Origin: Thermohalobaculum sp039030915
Lineage (GTDB): Bacteria; Pseudomonadota; Alphaproteobacteria; Rhodobacterales; Rhodobacteraceae
Length of the DNA: 64,000 bases
Direction of reading: 5' to 3'
Assembly: GCA_039030915.1 (NCBI GenBank)
Contig: JBCCDG010000006.1
Location: 10,276 to 74,275 of the forward strand
Positions 7,766 through 17,143 of this stretch are shown one piece after another. A program made the translations under genes and the position numbers. Below the pieces are notes generated by a model, which was not told the DNA's origin, did no database searches, and saw nothing but the letters and a program-made list of their open reading frames with translations. The stretch's first letter is position 1. Each line of letters starts with the position of its first letter.

Positions 7766-10078
7766 ATGAAGTTCGGAATCGGCCAGCACGTCCAACGTGT
7801 CGAGGATTTGAGGCTTTTGCGTGGCGAGGGCGCCTATGTGGACGACCTCTCGCTGCCCGGCCAGGCGCACGCCGCCCTGCTGCGCGCACCGGTCGCCCAT
7901 GGCCGCGTCGTCTCGGTCGATGCGGAGGCCGCGCGGGGGATGCCCGGCGTGCTCCTCGTCTGGACCCATGACGACCTTGGCGACCGCCTCGCCCCTCTCG
8001 GCAGCGAGGTCCCGTTACAGCATGAAATTGCTAAGGTTTCGGTAACGCATCTGGCAGGCGACAAGGTCCGATATGTCGGTCAGCCGATCGCGTTTGTCGT
8101 CGCGGAAAGCCGGGCGGCGGCAGAGGACGCGGCCGAAGCGATAATCGCGGATATCGAGGAACTACCGGCCATCGCCGACCCGATCGCCGCTCTCGAGCCC
8201 GGTGCGCCGGAACTTCACACCGCCGCCCCAGGCAATTTGGCCTACGCGTATGAATGTGGCGACGAGGCGGCGACTGATGCAGCCTTTGCGCGCGCCAGCC
8301 GCGTTGTACGCGTGCCGGTGGTCAACCAGCGCATCGTTGTGTCCTCCATCGAGCCACGCTGTATCAATGTGAGATATCATGGTGAGTCGCAGCGTTGGGA
8401 GGCGTGGACGTCGAGCCAGGGCGTCTTCGGCATGCGCGCGAAGCTGGCGAAGGCGCTGGGCGTGGAGCCCGATCGCGTGCGCGTGCACACTGCCGACGTG
8501 GGTGGCGCCTTCGGCATGAAGCTGATGGACCACCCCGAATATGCCCTCTGCGCGCTCGCCGCCGAGCGGCTGGGCCGGCCCGTGAAGTGGATCGGCAGCC
8601 GCAGCGAGGCCTTCCTCTCGGACGCGCAGGGGCGTGACATGCGCGGTGAGGTGGAGGGCGCCTTCGATGCGGAGGGACGCTGCCTCGCGATGCGGATGCG
8701 CACCGTCTCAGGCATCGGCGCGCATTTCTCGACCGCGGGTGCTGCGGTGCACACGATCTTCTCGGCGCCGCTCCTCGGCGGGCTCTACGATATCGGGGCC
8801 ATGCATGCCTCCGTGCGCGGCGCGTTCCTCAACACGCCGCCGACCGATGCCTATCGGGGCGCCGGACGGCCCGAGACGATCTATGCCACCGAGCGGCTGA
8901 TGGATGCGGCGGCGCGGGCCTTCGGGATGGACCGCGCGGCCTTTCGCCGGCTGAACCTGCTGCGCGCCGATCAGCTGCCGCACCCCTCCGCGGGCGGGCT
9001 CACCTTCGACAGTCTCGACTGCGCGCGCGTGCTCGACCGGGCGCTGGCGATGGCGGACTACGAGGGCTTCGAGGACCGCGCGGCCGAGGCGGAGCGGCGC
9101 GGACGGCTCCGCGGCATCGGCGTGACATACTATTTCGAGCGCACGGGCGGCGGGCCGGTCGAGCACACGAAGTTCGAGCTGGAGGGCGACAGTCCGGAAA
9201 GCGCCGTGCTCCGTATCCGAATCGGCACGCAAAACTCCGGCCAGGGGCACGAGACCGCCTGGGCCCAGATCGCGCACGAAACCCTCGGCCTTGATATCGC
9301 CCGCATCCAGGTGATGCCGGGCGACAGCGACGGCCTGCCGGGCGGCGGCGGCACCGGTGGCTCGCGCTCCACCGTGAAGGCCGGTCAGGTGCTGCCCGTC
9401 GCGGCGGACAAGCTGATCGAGGCCGGGCGCGCGCAGGCCGCCGAGATGCTGGAGGCCGCGGACGCGGACATCGAGTACGACGCCGAGGCGGCCGCCTATC
9501 GCATCGCCGGCACCGACCGGACGGTGGACCTTGCGGCGGTGGCCGCGGCGGCGGGCGGGCTCTCCTCGGCGGCGGACGTAAACGAGGCGAACACCACCTT
9601 CCCGAACGGCTGCCATATCTGCGAGGTGGAGGTGGACCCGGAGACGGGTGTCGTGGAGATCCTCGCCTACACCATCGTCGACGATTTCGGCCGCATGATT
9701 AACCCCATGCTGGTCGAAGGACAGGTGCATGGCGGCATCGTCCAGGGCCTCGGCCAGGCGCTCTGCGAGGCGGCGGTGTGGGACGCCGAGACGGGCCAGC
9801 CGCTGACGGGCAGCTTCATGGACTATGCCCTGCCGCGCGCGGGCGACGTGCCCAACTTCGAGCTGGCCTTCGAGGAGGTCCCGACCCCGACCAACCCCCT
9901 CGGCGTCAAGGGATGCGGGGAGGCAGGCAGCGTCGGCGGCATCCCCGCAGGCTCGCTCGCGGTGCTCGACGCGCTCTGGCGGGGCGGCGTGCGGGAGGAC
10001 GTGCAGACGCCCTACACGCCCCTCAAGGTGTGGCAGGCGCTCGACGCGGCGCGCGGCGGAAAGGTCGCGGCGGAGTAG
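7766..10078 (+). CDS. Molybdenum hydroxylase large subunit, form-II CoxL type (xanthine dehydrogenase family)
   Basis: The 770-residue protein is the molybdopterin-cytosine-dinucleotide-binding subunit of an aldehyde oxidase/CO-dehydrogenase-like hydroxylase. The a/b hammerhead domain covers about residues 20-130 and the cofactor-binding domains the rest. The active-site loop is AYRGAGR at residues 362-368, which marks form II; the form-I motif AYRCSFR of proven CO dehydrogenases is absent, so CO oxidation should not be assumed. The ATG at 7766 has AAGGAG upstream. Neither the FAD subunit (CoxM) nor the iron-sulphur subunit (CoxS) is adjacent, which is unusual. Codon use changes inside the gene: about 8010-8395 is clearly lower in GC and includes a TTA leucine codon. 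Confidence 0.9.
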   Translation: MKFGIGQHVQRVEDLRLLRGEGAYVDDLSLPGQAHAALLRAPVAHGRVVSVDAEAARGMPGVLLVWTHDDLGDRLAPLGSEVPLQHEIAKVSVTHLAGDKVRYVGQPIAFVVAESRAAAEDAAEAIIADIEELPAIADPIAALEPGAPELHTAAPGNLAYAYECGDEAATDAAFARASRVVRVPVVNQRIVVSSIEPRCINVRYHGESQRWEAWTSSQGVFGMRAKLAKALGVEPDRVRVHTADVGGAFGMKLMDHPEYALCALAAERLGRPVKWIGSRSEAFLSDAQGRDMRGEVEGAFDAEGRCLAMRMRTVSGIGAHFSTAGAAVHTIFSAPLLGGLYDIGAMHASVRGAFLNTPPTDAYRGAGRPETIYATERLMDAAARAFGMDRAAFRRLNLLRADQLPHPSAGGLTFDSLDCARVLDRALAMADYEGFEDRAAEAERRGRLRGIGVTYYFERTGGGPVEHTKFELEGDSPESAVLRIRIGTQNSGQGHETAWAQIAHETLGLDIARIQVMPGDSDGLPGGGGTGGSRSTVKAGQVLPVAADKLIEAGRAQAAEMLEAADADIEYDAEAAAYRIAGTDRTVDLAAVAAAAGGLSSAADVNEANTTFPNGCHICEVEVDPETGVVEILAYTIVDDFGRMINPMLVEGQVHGGIVQGLGQALCEAAVWDAETGQPLTGSFMDYALPRAGDVPNFELAFEEVPTPTNPLGVKGCGEAGSVGGIPAGSLAVLDALWRGGVREDVQTPYTPLKVWQALDAARGGKVAAE

Positions 10079-10112
10079 ACCGGCCTCCTGCGAAACCGCC
10101 CATGCCCGGCAG

Positions 10113-10134
10113 CCCCGTCCCGCAAGGGGCGGGG
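10113..10134. other. GC hairpin after the CoxL-type gene
   Basis: The arms CCCCGTCCC (10113-10121) and GGGGCGGGG (10126-10134) pair over nine positions with one T-G wobble around the loop GCAA. No T-run follows on either side, so termination is possible but not shown. Confidence 0.45.
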
Positions 10135-10237
10135 AGGTAACGTGCGGGTCACATAATCCTCACGCAACGGCAATAGGCGATCCTGCAAGCTCCTCCCATC
10201 TGGTATTGATGGTGTTGTGACCGGATGGAGGGCACGG

Positions 10238-11344
10238 ATGGACGGCAGCGGCGCAAGGCAGGCACGCAACCTCGTCTTCATCTCGGACGGCACGCTGAGC
10301 TCGGACGAGCCCGGGGCGCGCAGCAATGCGGGCATTCTCGCGGGCCTGTTGGGTGAGCTTGGCCCCACCGCGCGCCAATGCGTGCTCTATGACCGCGGGG
10401 TACAGGGCCGTGGCATCGAGCGCTGGGTGAATGCGGCCACGGGGCTGGGCCTCGATTACAGCATTCGCGACGGCTATGCGTTTCTGGCCAGCCGCTATCG
10501 GCCCGGCGACCGCATCTTCCTCCTCGGCTATTCGCGTGGCGCCTATGCGGTCCGCCTGCTCGCGGGAATGATCGGCGATATCGGGCTCCTGCGCGCGGAG
10601 GACGCGACGGAGCGGCATGTCACGCACGCCTTCCGCGGCTTTCTCTGCAACGAGCGGGTCGGCGGCCGGGCCGGGCGGCGGCGGTTTCGGGAGGCGCACT
10701 GTCACACCCATGTGCCCATCGAGATGCTGGGCGCCTGGGACACGGTGCGCGCGCTCGGCCTGCCGTTGCCGGGGTTCTCCTGGCTCGCTCCGCTGGCCGC
10801 GCGCTTTCGCAACGACGCGTTGCCCCATCATGTGCGCCACGGCTACCAGGCCCTGGCGCTCGACGAGGACCGGCTCGCCTTCCGCCCGCGCCTCTGGAAG
10901 GGCAGCACCGCGTGGCAGGGCCGGCTCGAACAGGCTTGGTTTCCGGGCTCGCATGGCGATGTGGGCGGGGAGGTGCGGCACTGGCCGGCCGCAAGGCCGC
11001 TCGCCAACATACCCCTCAACTGGATGCTCCGCCGGGCCGAGCGGCATGGCCTCGCCCTGCCGGATGGTTGGGAGGATCGCTTCGTCGAGGACGCGGCCGC
11101 CGAAAGCTCATCCGACCGCTCCCTCCTCGGCCGGGCCTTCGTACTCCGCCGCCCGCGCCGCACCGGCCGCGGCGATGGCGAGGCTCTGCACATGAGCGTG
11201 CGCGAACGTATCGCGGCCATGCCTGCCTATGCCGCCCGCCATGGGGCCGGCAGACCGGAAATCACCGTGCCGCCGCACCCGATCCTGCGCGCGGACGGCA
11301 TCGCGGCGCCCGATCCGCAGACCGGCAGCTTCGGCGCAGCCTGA
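10238..11344 (+). CDS. DUF2235-family alpha/beta hydrolase
   Basis: The 368-residue protein carries the DUF2235 signature: an N-terminal FISDGT stretch (FxDGT is typical), a nucleophile elbow GYSRGAYAVR at about residue 100, and the GAWDTV block. Relatives include type VI secretion phospholipase effectors (Tle1) and many uncharacterised cytoplasmic proteins. No VgrG, PAAR or immunity gene is nearby and there is no signal peptide, so an effector role is not supported here. ATG 10238 is chosen over the in-frame GTG at 10217 because GGAGGG sits five bases upstream. The gene stands alone between a plus-strand hydroxylase gene and a convergent LysE gene. Confidence 0.8.
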   Translation: MDGSGARQARNLVFISDGTLSSDEPGARSNAGILAGLLGELGPTARQCVLYDRGVQGRGIERWVNAATGLGLDYSIRDGYAFLASRYRPGDRIFLLGYSRGAYAVRLLAGMIGDIGLLRAEDATERHVTHAFRGFLCNERVGGRAGRRRFREAHCHTHVPIEMLGAWDTVRALGLPLPGFSWLAPLAARFRNDALPHHVRHGYQALALDEDRLAFRPRLWKGSTAWQGRLEQAWFPGSHGDVGGEVRHWPAARPLANIPLNWMLRRAERHGLALPDGWEDRFVEDAAAESSSDRSLLGRAFVLRRPRRTGRGDGEALHMSVRERIAAMPAYAARHGAGRPEITVPPHPILRADGIAAPDPQTGSFGAA

Positions 11345-11451
11345 TCCAGCGTGGAGCCGGGTCTGGATTCTGCCCGGCATCGCGCGCCGCGTCCGGCAGG
11401 CGACGCCCGAACGGGTGCGCTGATGGTTCTCATGCCGCTGTGGGCCGCGCC

Positions 11452-12096
11452 CTAGGCAATGCCGAAGCTGGCGATCACGCGAACCCATAGCGTTATGCCG
11501 AGCGTCGCGAAGAAGAGGGCCACCCCCGCCGTGATCCACCGCCCCGCCCGCGCATAGGCCGCGGCGGCGGCGCGTGTGCTGAAGGCGAGCGCATAGACGG
11601 CGTGCCCCGCGCTCGCGACGACGACGCAGCCCAGGACCATCACCGCGATGGCCGCCGTTGTCGCCTCGCCCGCCGGAAAGATGCCGACCAGCACCAGCCA
11701 TGTAGTGAGCGCCTTCGGGTTCGCCGCCAGGACGCCGAGCGTCAGCAGGAAGGCGTTGCGCGGGGTCATCAGACGCCCCTCGGCGGTGGAGGCACCCCAG
11801 TACCAGGCCGCCCGCGCATAGCGGCGCGCGAAGACCAGCAGCAGCGTGCCGCCGAGCGCGGCCAGCGCCAGCGGCAGCCAGGGCAGTTGCCGGAACGCCA
11901 CCGCGGCGCCCACCAGCGCCAGCGTCGCCCAGACCAGCACCCCGAGCGCGATTGCGGGCACGACGGCCAGCGCCACACGCCGGCCGGAGCCGAGCGCGAT
12001 GGCGATGGTGTTGAAGACGTTGGGCCCGGGGCTGAGGATGTTCCCCGCGAAAACGGCCCAGGCCGTCAGCATCTCGGCCCAGGGCATGGAGGGCAT
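11452..12096 (-). CDS. LysE/RhtB-family amino-acid exporter
   Basis: The 214-residue inner-membrane protein has about six hydrophobic segments and the family motif SPGPNVFNT near residue 22, with ANPKALTTW in the central loop. Members export amino acids or small homoserine-like metabolites; the substrate here is unknown. The ATG at 12096 has AAGGAG at good spacing. It lies 56 bases downstream of the GST gene on the same strand and could be the third gene of an MFS-GST-LysE transcript. Confidence 0.88.
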   Translation of the reverse strand: MPSMPWAEMLTAWAVFAGNILSPGPNVFNTIAIALGSGRRVALAVVPAIALGVLVWATLALVGAAVAFRQLPWLPLALAALGGTLLLVFARRYARAAWYWGASTAEGRLMTPRNAFLLTLGVLAANPKALTTWLVLVGIFPAGEATTAAIAVMVLGCVVVASAGHAVYALAFSTRAAAAAYARAGRWITAGVALFFATLGITLWVRVIASFGIA

Positions 12097-12152
12097 GGAC
12101 GCTCCTTCGCGCGCGGCGCAGCCGATCCGCCACGACCCGGGCGCGCCGGGGC

Positions 12153-12764
12153 TCAGCCCTTGGGGGCGGTCATCAGCATATGCGGCGTCTCACGATACTC
12201 GTCGTACCACGCCGCGAGCTTCGGGGCCTTGCCCCGCCAGGCGATCACCCCCGGGAAGCGCAGGTCGAGATAGCCGAGCGCGCAGGCGAGCGCTATCTGG
12301 TCGATGGAGAGATCGTCCTTCGTCACTGCCGCAGCGTCGGCCTCGAACGCCGCCAGCATGCGCTCGATCTTGCCGTGATAGGCATCCGTGATCGCGCCGA
12401 TCCGCATCCCCTCGGGCCTGAGGCGGGTCTCGTAAACGGCGAGGATGCCGGCCTCCATCATCGCGTCGGCCATGCTCTCGCGCGTCAGCACGGCGAACTC
12501 CGTATCGCCCGTCGGATAGAGCCCGCCGCCCGAGCGCTTGTCGAGGTAGCGGGTGATCACCTTGCTGTCGTGGATCGCCTGTCCGTCATCGGTGACCAGG
12601 ACCGGGATCTTGCCGACCGGGTTCGACGCCGCCACCAGCTTACTGGGCTCGAGCGGGGTACCCGACGCCGGCACGAGCTGCACGTCGTTGATCATGTCGC
12701 GCATGTAGAGCACCAGCATGACCTTCCGCACGAAGGGCGAGGTGGGGGAGAAATAGAGCTTCAC
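12153..12764 (-). CDS. Glutathione S-transferase family protein
   Basis: The 203-residue protein has the N-terminal thioredoxin-like glutathione-binding half (SPTSPFVRKVMLVL at 6-19, NPVGKIPVL with the cis-proline, and the DSKVI motif) and an all-helical C-terminal half. It conjugates or reduces electrophiles with glutathione. The GTG start at 12764 is supported by AAAGGAG upstream and overlaps the stop of the MFS gene by four bases (GTGA), which implies translational coupling with a transporter. The substrate is unknown. Confidence 0.88.
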   Translation of the reverse strand: MKLYFSPTSPFVRKVMLVLYMRDMINDVQLVPASGTPLEPSKLVAASNPVGKIPVLVTDDGQAIHDSKVITRYLDKRSGGGLYPTGDTEFAVLTRESMADAMMEAGILAVYETRLRPEGMRIGAITDAYHGKIERMLAAFEADAAAVTKDDLSIDQIALACALGYLDLRFPGVIAWRGKAPKLAAWYDEYRETPHMLMTAPKG

Positions 12765-14068
12765 GTGGGTCTCCTTTCAGGAGCGTCCGGCGCTGGCTGG
12801 GCCCGTGTCGCGCGCGGATCTCCCTTCTGCGGGTCGGGCGTGTTGCCGTTGTCTTGGCGGCCCTTGAAGAGGCTAGCGAGCACCATGGAGGTGCGAGGTG
12901 TGTAGCGATAGGGCGCCGTCGGCTGGCGACCCTCCCTGCGCGTCATACGATAGAGCGCGAAGACGATCAGCAAAAGATGCGCCGCCGCGATGAATAGAAA
13001 CATCGCGCCAGGCCCGTAAAGGCCGATCAGCCGCGCGGCGACGGCGGGCGCGAAAATGGCGCCGATGGAGAAATAGAAGATCAGCGACGCGTTGAGATCG
13101 ACCACGAAGTCGGGCTCGGCGTGGTCATTGGCGAGAGCCGCTGCGACCGAGTAAATTGGGAACGCCGTGAGGCCGAAGACGAAGGCGCCGGCATAGATCC
13201 CCGTGGTGTCGCCGTCACGGATGCCGAAGCTGATCCAGACGCAGCCCAGGATCGCGGCGACCGAAAGGCCCATCAGCGCGTGGCGCCGGTCGATCTTGTC
13301 CGCGATCCAGCCCACCGGGAACTGCGCCGCGACCCCGCCCAGGATGGCGGCCGAGAGGAAGATGGCGATCTCGCCCTGCTCGAGCCCGTTCTCGATCGCG
13401 TAGATCGGCCCGGCCATGCGGAAGGCCGCGCCGGAGAGCGCGGCGACGATCACGCCGATCATCGCAGAGGGCGAGAGACGCCACGCCACGAGCGGACGCA
13501 GCCGCGGCGGCACGGGCGTGAGCGGTGCCGCGCGCTGGCTGAGCGCGAGGGGCAGGAGGCAGAGGCAGCAGAAGACGGCGACGATGTTGTAGGCGACGTA
13601 TGAGGACGGATCGAGGACCGCGATCAGCCCCTGCGCGCTGATCTGCCCCATGAGGTCGACGACGCGGAAGACGCCGTAGACGCGGCCCCGGTTCGCGTTC
13701 GGCGTCTTGGCCTGGAGCCAGCTCTCGATGACCGTATAGGCGGCGGCGATGGCGATGCCGGTGAATGCGCGAAGGATCGTCCAGGCGATGGGTCCCTCGA
13801 TGACCGGGTGCAGGAGCGCGCCCGTCGCCCCGATGGCGGCCGCCGCGGCAAAGCAGCGCGAATGCCCCACGGTCCCGATCAGGCGCGGCGTCAGATAGCA
13901 GCCGATCAGAAACCCCGCGAAATGCCCGGAGCCGAGGAGGCCGATCTCGCCCGGGCTCCACCCTCGCTCCGCCCCGGCCAGCACATCGAGCGGGCCGAGG
14001 CTGCCGGAGCCGAGTTGCACGAGAAAGATCGAGACGAAGAGCGCGGCGAAAGAGACGAGGGTGGTCAT
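12761..14068 (-). CDS. MFS transporter, YcaD-like
   Basis: The 435-residue protein has about twelve membrane segments. The loops carry PRLIGTVGHSR near residue 60-70, the NRGRVYGVFRVVDL stretch in the middle, and WIADKIDRRHALM after segment 8, typical of the YcaD/DHA drug-proton group. The last 40 residues are hydrophilic. It probably effluxes a small toxic or metabolic compound. It shares a transcript with the downstream GST gene through a four-base overlap. The ribosome site before the ATG at 14068 is weak. Confidence 0.87.
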   Translation of the reverse strand: MTTLVSFAALFVSIFLVQLGSGSLGPLDVLAGAERGWSPGEIGLLGSGHFAGFLIGCYLTPRLIGTVGHSRCFAAAAAIGATGALLHPVIEGPIAWTILRAFTGIAIAAAYTVIESWLQAKTPNANRGRVYGVFRVVDLMGQISAQGLIAVLDPSSYVAYNIVAVFCCLCLLPLALSQRAAPLTPVPPRLRPLVAWRLSPSAMIGVIVAALSGAAFRMAGPIYAIENGLEQGEIAIFLSAAILGGVAAQFPVGWIADKIDRRHALMGLSVAAILGCVWISFGIRDGDTTGIYAGAFVFGLTAFPIYSVAAALANDHAEPDFVVDLNASLIFYFSIGAIFAPAVAARLIGLYGPGAMFLFIAAAHLLLIVFALYRMTRREGRQPTAPYRYTPRTSMVLASLFKGRQDNGNTPDPQKGDPRATRAQPAPDAPERRPT

Positions 14069-14273
14069 GGCGGGTCTACGCTACGGACGGTCGGTGGACC
14101 GGCGGGAAGCGTGCATCGAAGCATGCCCTGCGGCAGAGGGCGAGCGCGGGTGCGACACTGCCTGGCGATTTATCCACGCGGCGAGCGCCTCCGCCGATCT
14201 CGCCGAGCGAACGGGCGATCCGGCGCATCCCGGCCACCCCGATGACAAGCGCGCCCCGACCCATGGCGGTGTT

Positions 14274-16238
14274 ATGACGCGACGGGCAGATCGGATCCCA
14301 TCGCCCGCGCGGCTTGCCGGCCCGTGGAGCCGCTTGCTAAGGCGGGCGCAGCGGAATTGCGTGGAGGCGGCCTTGGACGGCGGCGCGAGAGGATCGACGG
14401 AGCCTAAGACGGGTGCGCTCGAGGGCGCTGCACCGCCGGCCGACGGTGCACGGGGCAAGTCAGCGGGCAGCGACGAGCGGGCGAAGTCGAAGAAGCTTGC
14501 GCCCCTGCGCGGGCTGCTGCCCTTCCTCGCGCCCTACCGGACGCGGATCATCCTCGTCTCGGTCGCGCTCGTGCTGGCGGCGGGCTTCACGCTGATGGTG
14601 CCGATCGCCTTCGGGCGCGTGATCGATGTGATCGACCAGAGCGCCTATGAGCTGATCGACCAGTACTTCCTGGCGCTCATGGGCGTGGCTGCCGCGCTCG
14701 CGATTGCGACGGCCCTGCGCTTCTACCTCATCTCCTGGCTGGGGGAGCGGGTGATCGCGGATATCCGCGCGGCGGTCTTCGATCATGTGGTCGGCATGAG
14801 CCCGGCCTTCTACGAGCGGATCATGACGGCGGAGGTTCTGACGAGACTGACCTCCGACACGGCGATCATCCAGACGGTGGTGGGTTCGACCATCTCCATC
14901 GCGCTCCGCAACGTCCTCATCCTCTTTGGCGGGATCATCGCGCTCTTCATCACCTCGCCCAAGCTCACGGCCATGACGCTGCTGATCGTGCCGGGGGTGG
15001 TGTTTCCGATCCTCATTCTCGGGCGGAAGGTGCGCAAGCTCTCGCGCCTCAGCCAGGACAAGCTGGCCGACGCGGCCTCCCATGCGGGTGAGATGCTGCA
15101 GGCCGCACAGACGGTGCAGGCGAACACCTATGAGCGTGCGGCGCGGGACGCGTTCGGCGGGCGCGTGGAGGAGGCGTTCGAGGCGGCGCGTGCGCGGCTG
15201 GTCGCGCGGTCGTGGCTTACGGTGCTGGTGATCTTCTTCGTCTTCGCCGGCGTCGTCGGGGTCATCTGGATCGGCGCACGCGACGTCGTCTCCGGCACGA
15301 TGTCGCCGGGGGAGATGGCGCAGTTCGTGCTCTTTGCCGTCTTCACGGCGGGCGCGGTGGGCGCGCTCTCAGAGGTTTGGGGCGAGCTCCAGCGCGCGGC
15401 GGGCGCCATGGAGCGGCTGGCCGAGCTTCTGGCGATGCGGAGCCCTGTGGCAGAGCCGGAGACGCCCGCCCCCGCCCCTGCGCGGGCGAAGGGGCGGATC
15501 GCGTTCGAGGACGTGTCGTTCCAGTATCCGAGCCGGCCCGATATCGCCGCCCTCGACGGCATCGGCTTCGAGGTCGCGCCGGGCGAGACCGTGGCGCTTG
15601 TCGGCCCATCCGGCGCGGGCAAGACTACTGTCCTGCAACTCCTTACCCGGTTCTACGACCCCGCTTCGGGCAGCATCACGCTCGACGGCGCGCCGATCGA
15701 GGGCTTCGCGCTCGAGGATCTGCGCCGCATGATGGCCAGCGTGCCGCAGGAGCCGGTGATCTTCGCCGACACGGTGCGCGCGAATATCCGGTTCGGCCGC
15801 CCCGATGCTTCGGACGCGGAGGTCGAGGAGGCGGCACGCGCCGCCGCGGCCTGGGACTTCATCCAGCGCCTGCCCGGCACCTGGGACGCATGGCTCGGCG
15901 AGCGGGGCGTGCTGCTGAGCGGCGGGCAGAAGCAGCGCATCGCCATCGCCCGCGCCATCCTGCGTGACGCGCCGGTGCTGCTGCTCGACGAGGCGACCTC
16001 CGCCCTCGATGCCGAGAGCGAGCGGGCGGTGCAGGAAGCGGTCGAGCGCCTGTCCGAGGGCCGCACCACGCTGGTCATCGCGCACCGCCTCGCGACCGTG
16101 AAGCGGGCGGACCGGATCATCGTGCTCGAGGACGGCCGCATCGTCGCGACCGGCACGCATGACGATCTGGTCGCCCAAGGCGGCCTCTACGCCCGCCTCG
16201 CCCGCCTCCAGTTTACCGAGGGCCTCGCCGCGGAGTGA
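14274..16238 (+). CDS. ABC exporter, fused membrane and ATPase domains (MsbA/lipid-exporter type)
   Basis: The protein combines six membrane segments (starting about residue 95) with one ATPase domain, so it works as a homodimer. In the ATPase, Walker A is GPSGAGKT at about 444, the Q-loop lies in SVPQEP, the signature LSGGQKQR is at 548, Walker B LLLLDEATSALD follows, and the H-loop is AHRLAT. All catalytic residues are intact. Members move lipids, lipid-linked sugars or drugs outward. The N-terminal 65 residues are hydrophilic and poorly conserved; the ATG at 14274 and GTG at 14361 are both possible and neither has a good ribosome site. The gene is divergent from the MFS gene. Confidence 0.88.
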   Translation: MTRRADRIPSPARLAGPWSRLLRRAQRNCVEAALDGGARGSTEPKTGALEGAAPPADGARGKSAGSDERAKSKKLAPLRGLLPFLAPYRTRIILVSVALVLAAGFTLMVPIAFGRVIDVIDQSAYELIDQYFLALMGVAAALAIATALRFYLISWLGERVIADIRAAVFDHVVGMSPAFYERIMTAEVLTRLTSDTAIIQTVVGSTISIALRNVLILFGGIIALFITSPKLTAMTLLIVPGVVFPILILGRKVRKLSRLSQDKLADAASHAGEMLQAAQTVQANTYERAARDAFGGRVEEAFEAARARLVARSWLTVLVIFFVFAGVVGVIWIGARDVVSGTMSPGEMAQFVLFAVFTAGAVGALSEVWGELQRAAGAMERLAELLAMRSPVAEPETPAPAPARAKGRIAFEDVSFQYPSRPDIAALDGIGFEVAPGETVALVGPSGAGKTTVLQLLTRFYDPASGSITLDGAPIEGFALEDLRRMMASVPQEPVIFADTVRANIRFGRPDASDAEVEEAARAAAAWDFIQRLPGTWDAWLGERGVLLSGGQKQRIAIARAILRDAPVLLLDEATSALDAESERAVQEAVERLSEGRTTLVIAHRLATVKRADRIIVLEDGRIVATGTHDDLVAQGGLYARLARLQFTEGLAAE

Positions 16239-16444
16239 CTGCTTCGTGCCGGCCGCCTGCCGGCGCTGTCGTGCATGTCGCTCGCGGAGCCGAGCGGTGC
16301 GGGCGATCCGCGTCGCTGCACCGAGGCCCGCCGCTGCCGCAGCGCAGCGCAGCGATGCGCCGACCGGTCTTTGACGAGCGTCATTGCGGGCTCTGCCGGA
16401 ATGGCCGACGCTTTGCGCGGACCGGATCGGGAAATGGTGAGACG

Positions 16445-16954
16445 ATGCGACGGACGATAGGGCTGCTTCTCATGGCGGCTGCCACGGTCATCCCCTCGCT
16501 GGCGGCAGCGGAAAGCGATGCCCTGGCCCGCAAGGGGGCGTGGGAATATCGCAATGCCTGCGCGGTCTGCCACGGGCCGCATGGGCGGGGCGACGGGGGC
16601 ATGGCCGGGCTGCTGAGCGTGCCGCCCTCGGACCTCACGACGCTGAGCGCACAACATGGCGGCAGCTTTCCCTTCGAGCGGGTCTACCGGATCATCGACG
16701 GGCGCGTCCCGGTCACCGGGCATGGTACCAGCGAAATGCCGGTCTGGGGCCGGACCTTCCGGCTGGAGGCCGAACGCGGGCTCGGTCCCCTCTCCCTCGG
16801 CAATGCGCCGGATCTCGTCGTCGCGGGCCGCGTCCACGCGCTCGCGGTCTATCTCAAGGCGATCCAGGGCGGGGCCGAGATCGAACCCCAGGCGCCGGTG
16901 CCGCGCCGCCGCTCGATGCCCGAGGACCTGCGCATCCCACGGTCGCGTCCCTGA
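16445..16954 (+). CDS. Periplasmic mono-haem cytochrome c
   Basis: The 169-residue secreted protein has a signal peptide (MRRTIGLLLM..., cleavage after LAAA near residue 22), one haem site CAVCH (Cys39, Cys42, His43) and a likely axial methionine at Met98 in SEMPVWG. It resembles class I cytochromes that shuttle electrons in the periplasm. The ATG at 16445 is chosen because the signal peptide starts there. It stands alone, about 200 bases after the ABC exporter, with no oxidase or dehydrogenase partner adjacent. Confidence 0.88.
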   Translation: MRRTIGLLLMAAATVIPSLAAAESDALARKGAWEYRNACAVCHGPHGRGDGGMAGLLSVPPSDLTTLSAQHGGSFPFERVYRIIDGRVPVTGHGTSEMPVWGRTFRLEAERGLGPLSLGNAPDLVVAGRVHALAVYLKAIQGGAEIEPQAPVPRRRSMPEDLRIPRSRP

Positions 16955-17143
16955 TGACCAGTCCGTCCCGAAAGGTCGGTCGACGCGATTTCCGCGCTTA
17001 GCACCGCGGCACGGGACGGCGGACGAACCGGCCGAAGCGTTTCGATGGCCCAACGGAGCTGGGGAAGAGCGGCAGACGGCAGGATGCCGCTGGTCGGGGG
17101 GTTCCGAATACCGGCAGCTTTGCAGGCTCAGGCGTCGAGGGCC

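Noticed and set aside
7766..10078. Carbon monoxide dehydrogenase proper
   Set aside because: The active-site loop is AYRGAGR (form II), not AYRCSFR, and the partner subunits are absent.
10238..11344. Type VI secretion phospholipase effector
   Set aside because: Only the DUF2235 domain is present; there is no VgrG, PAAR, chaperone or immunity gene near it.
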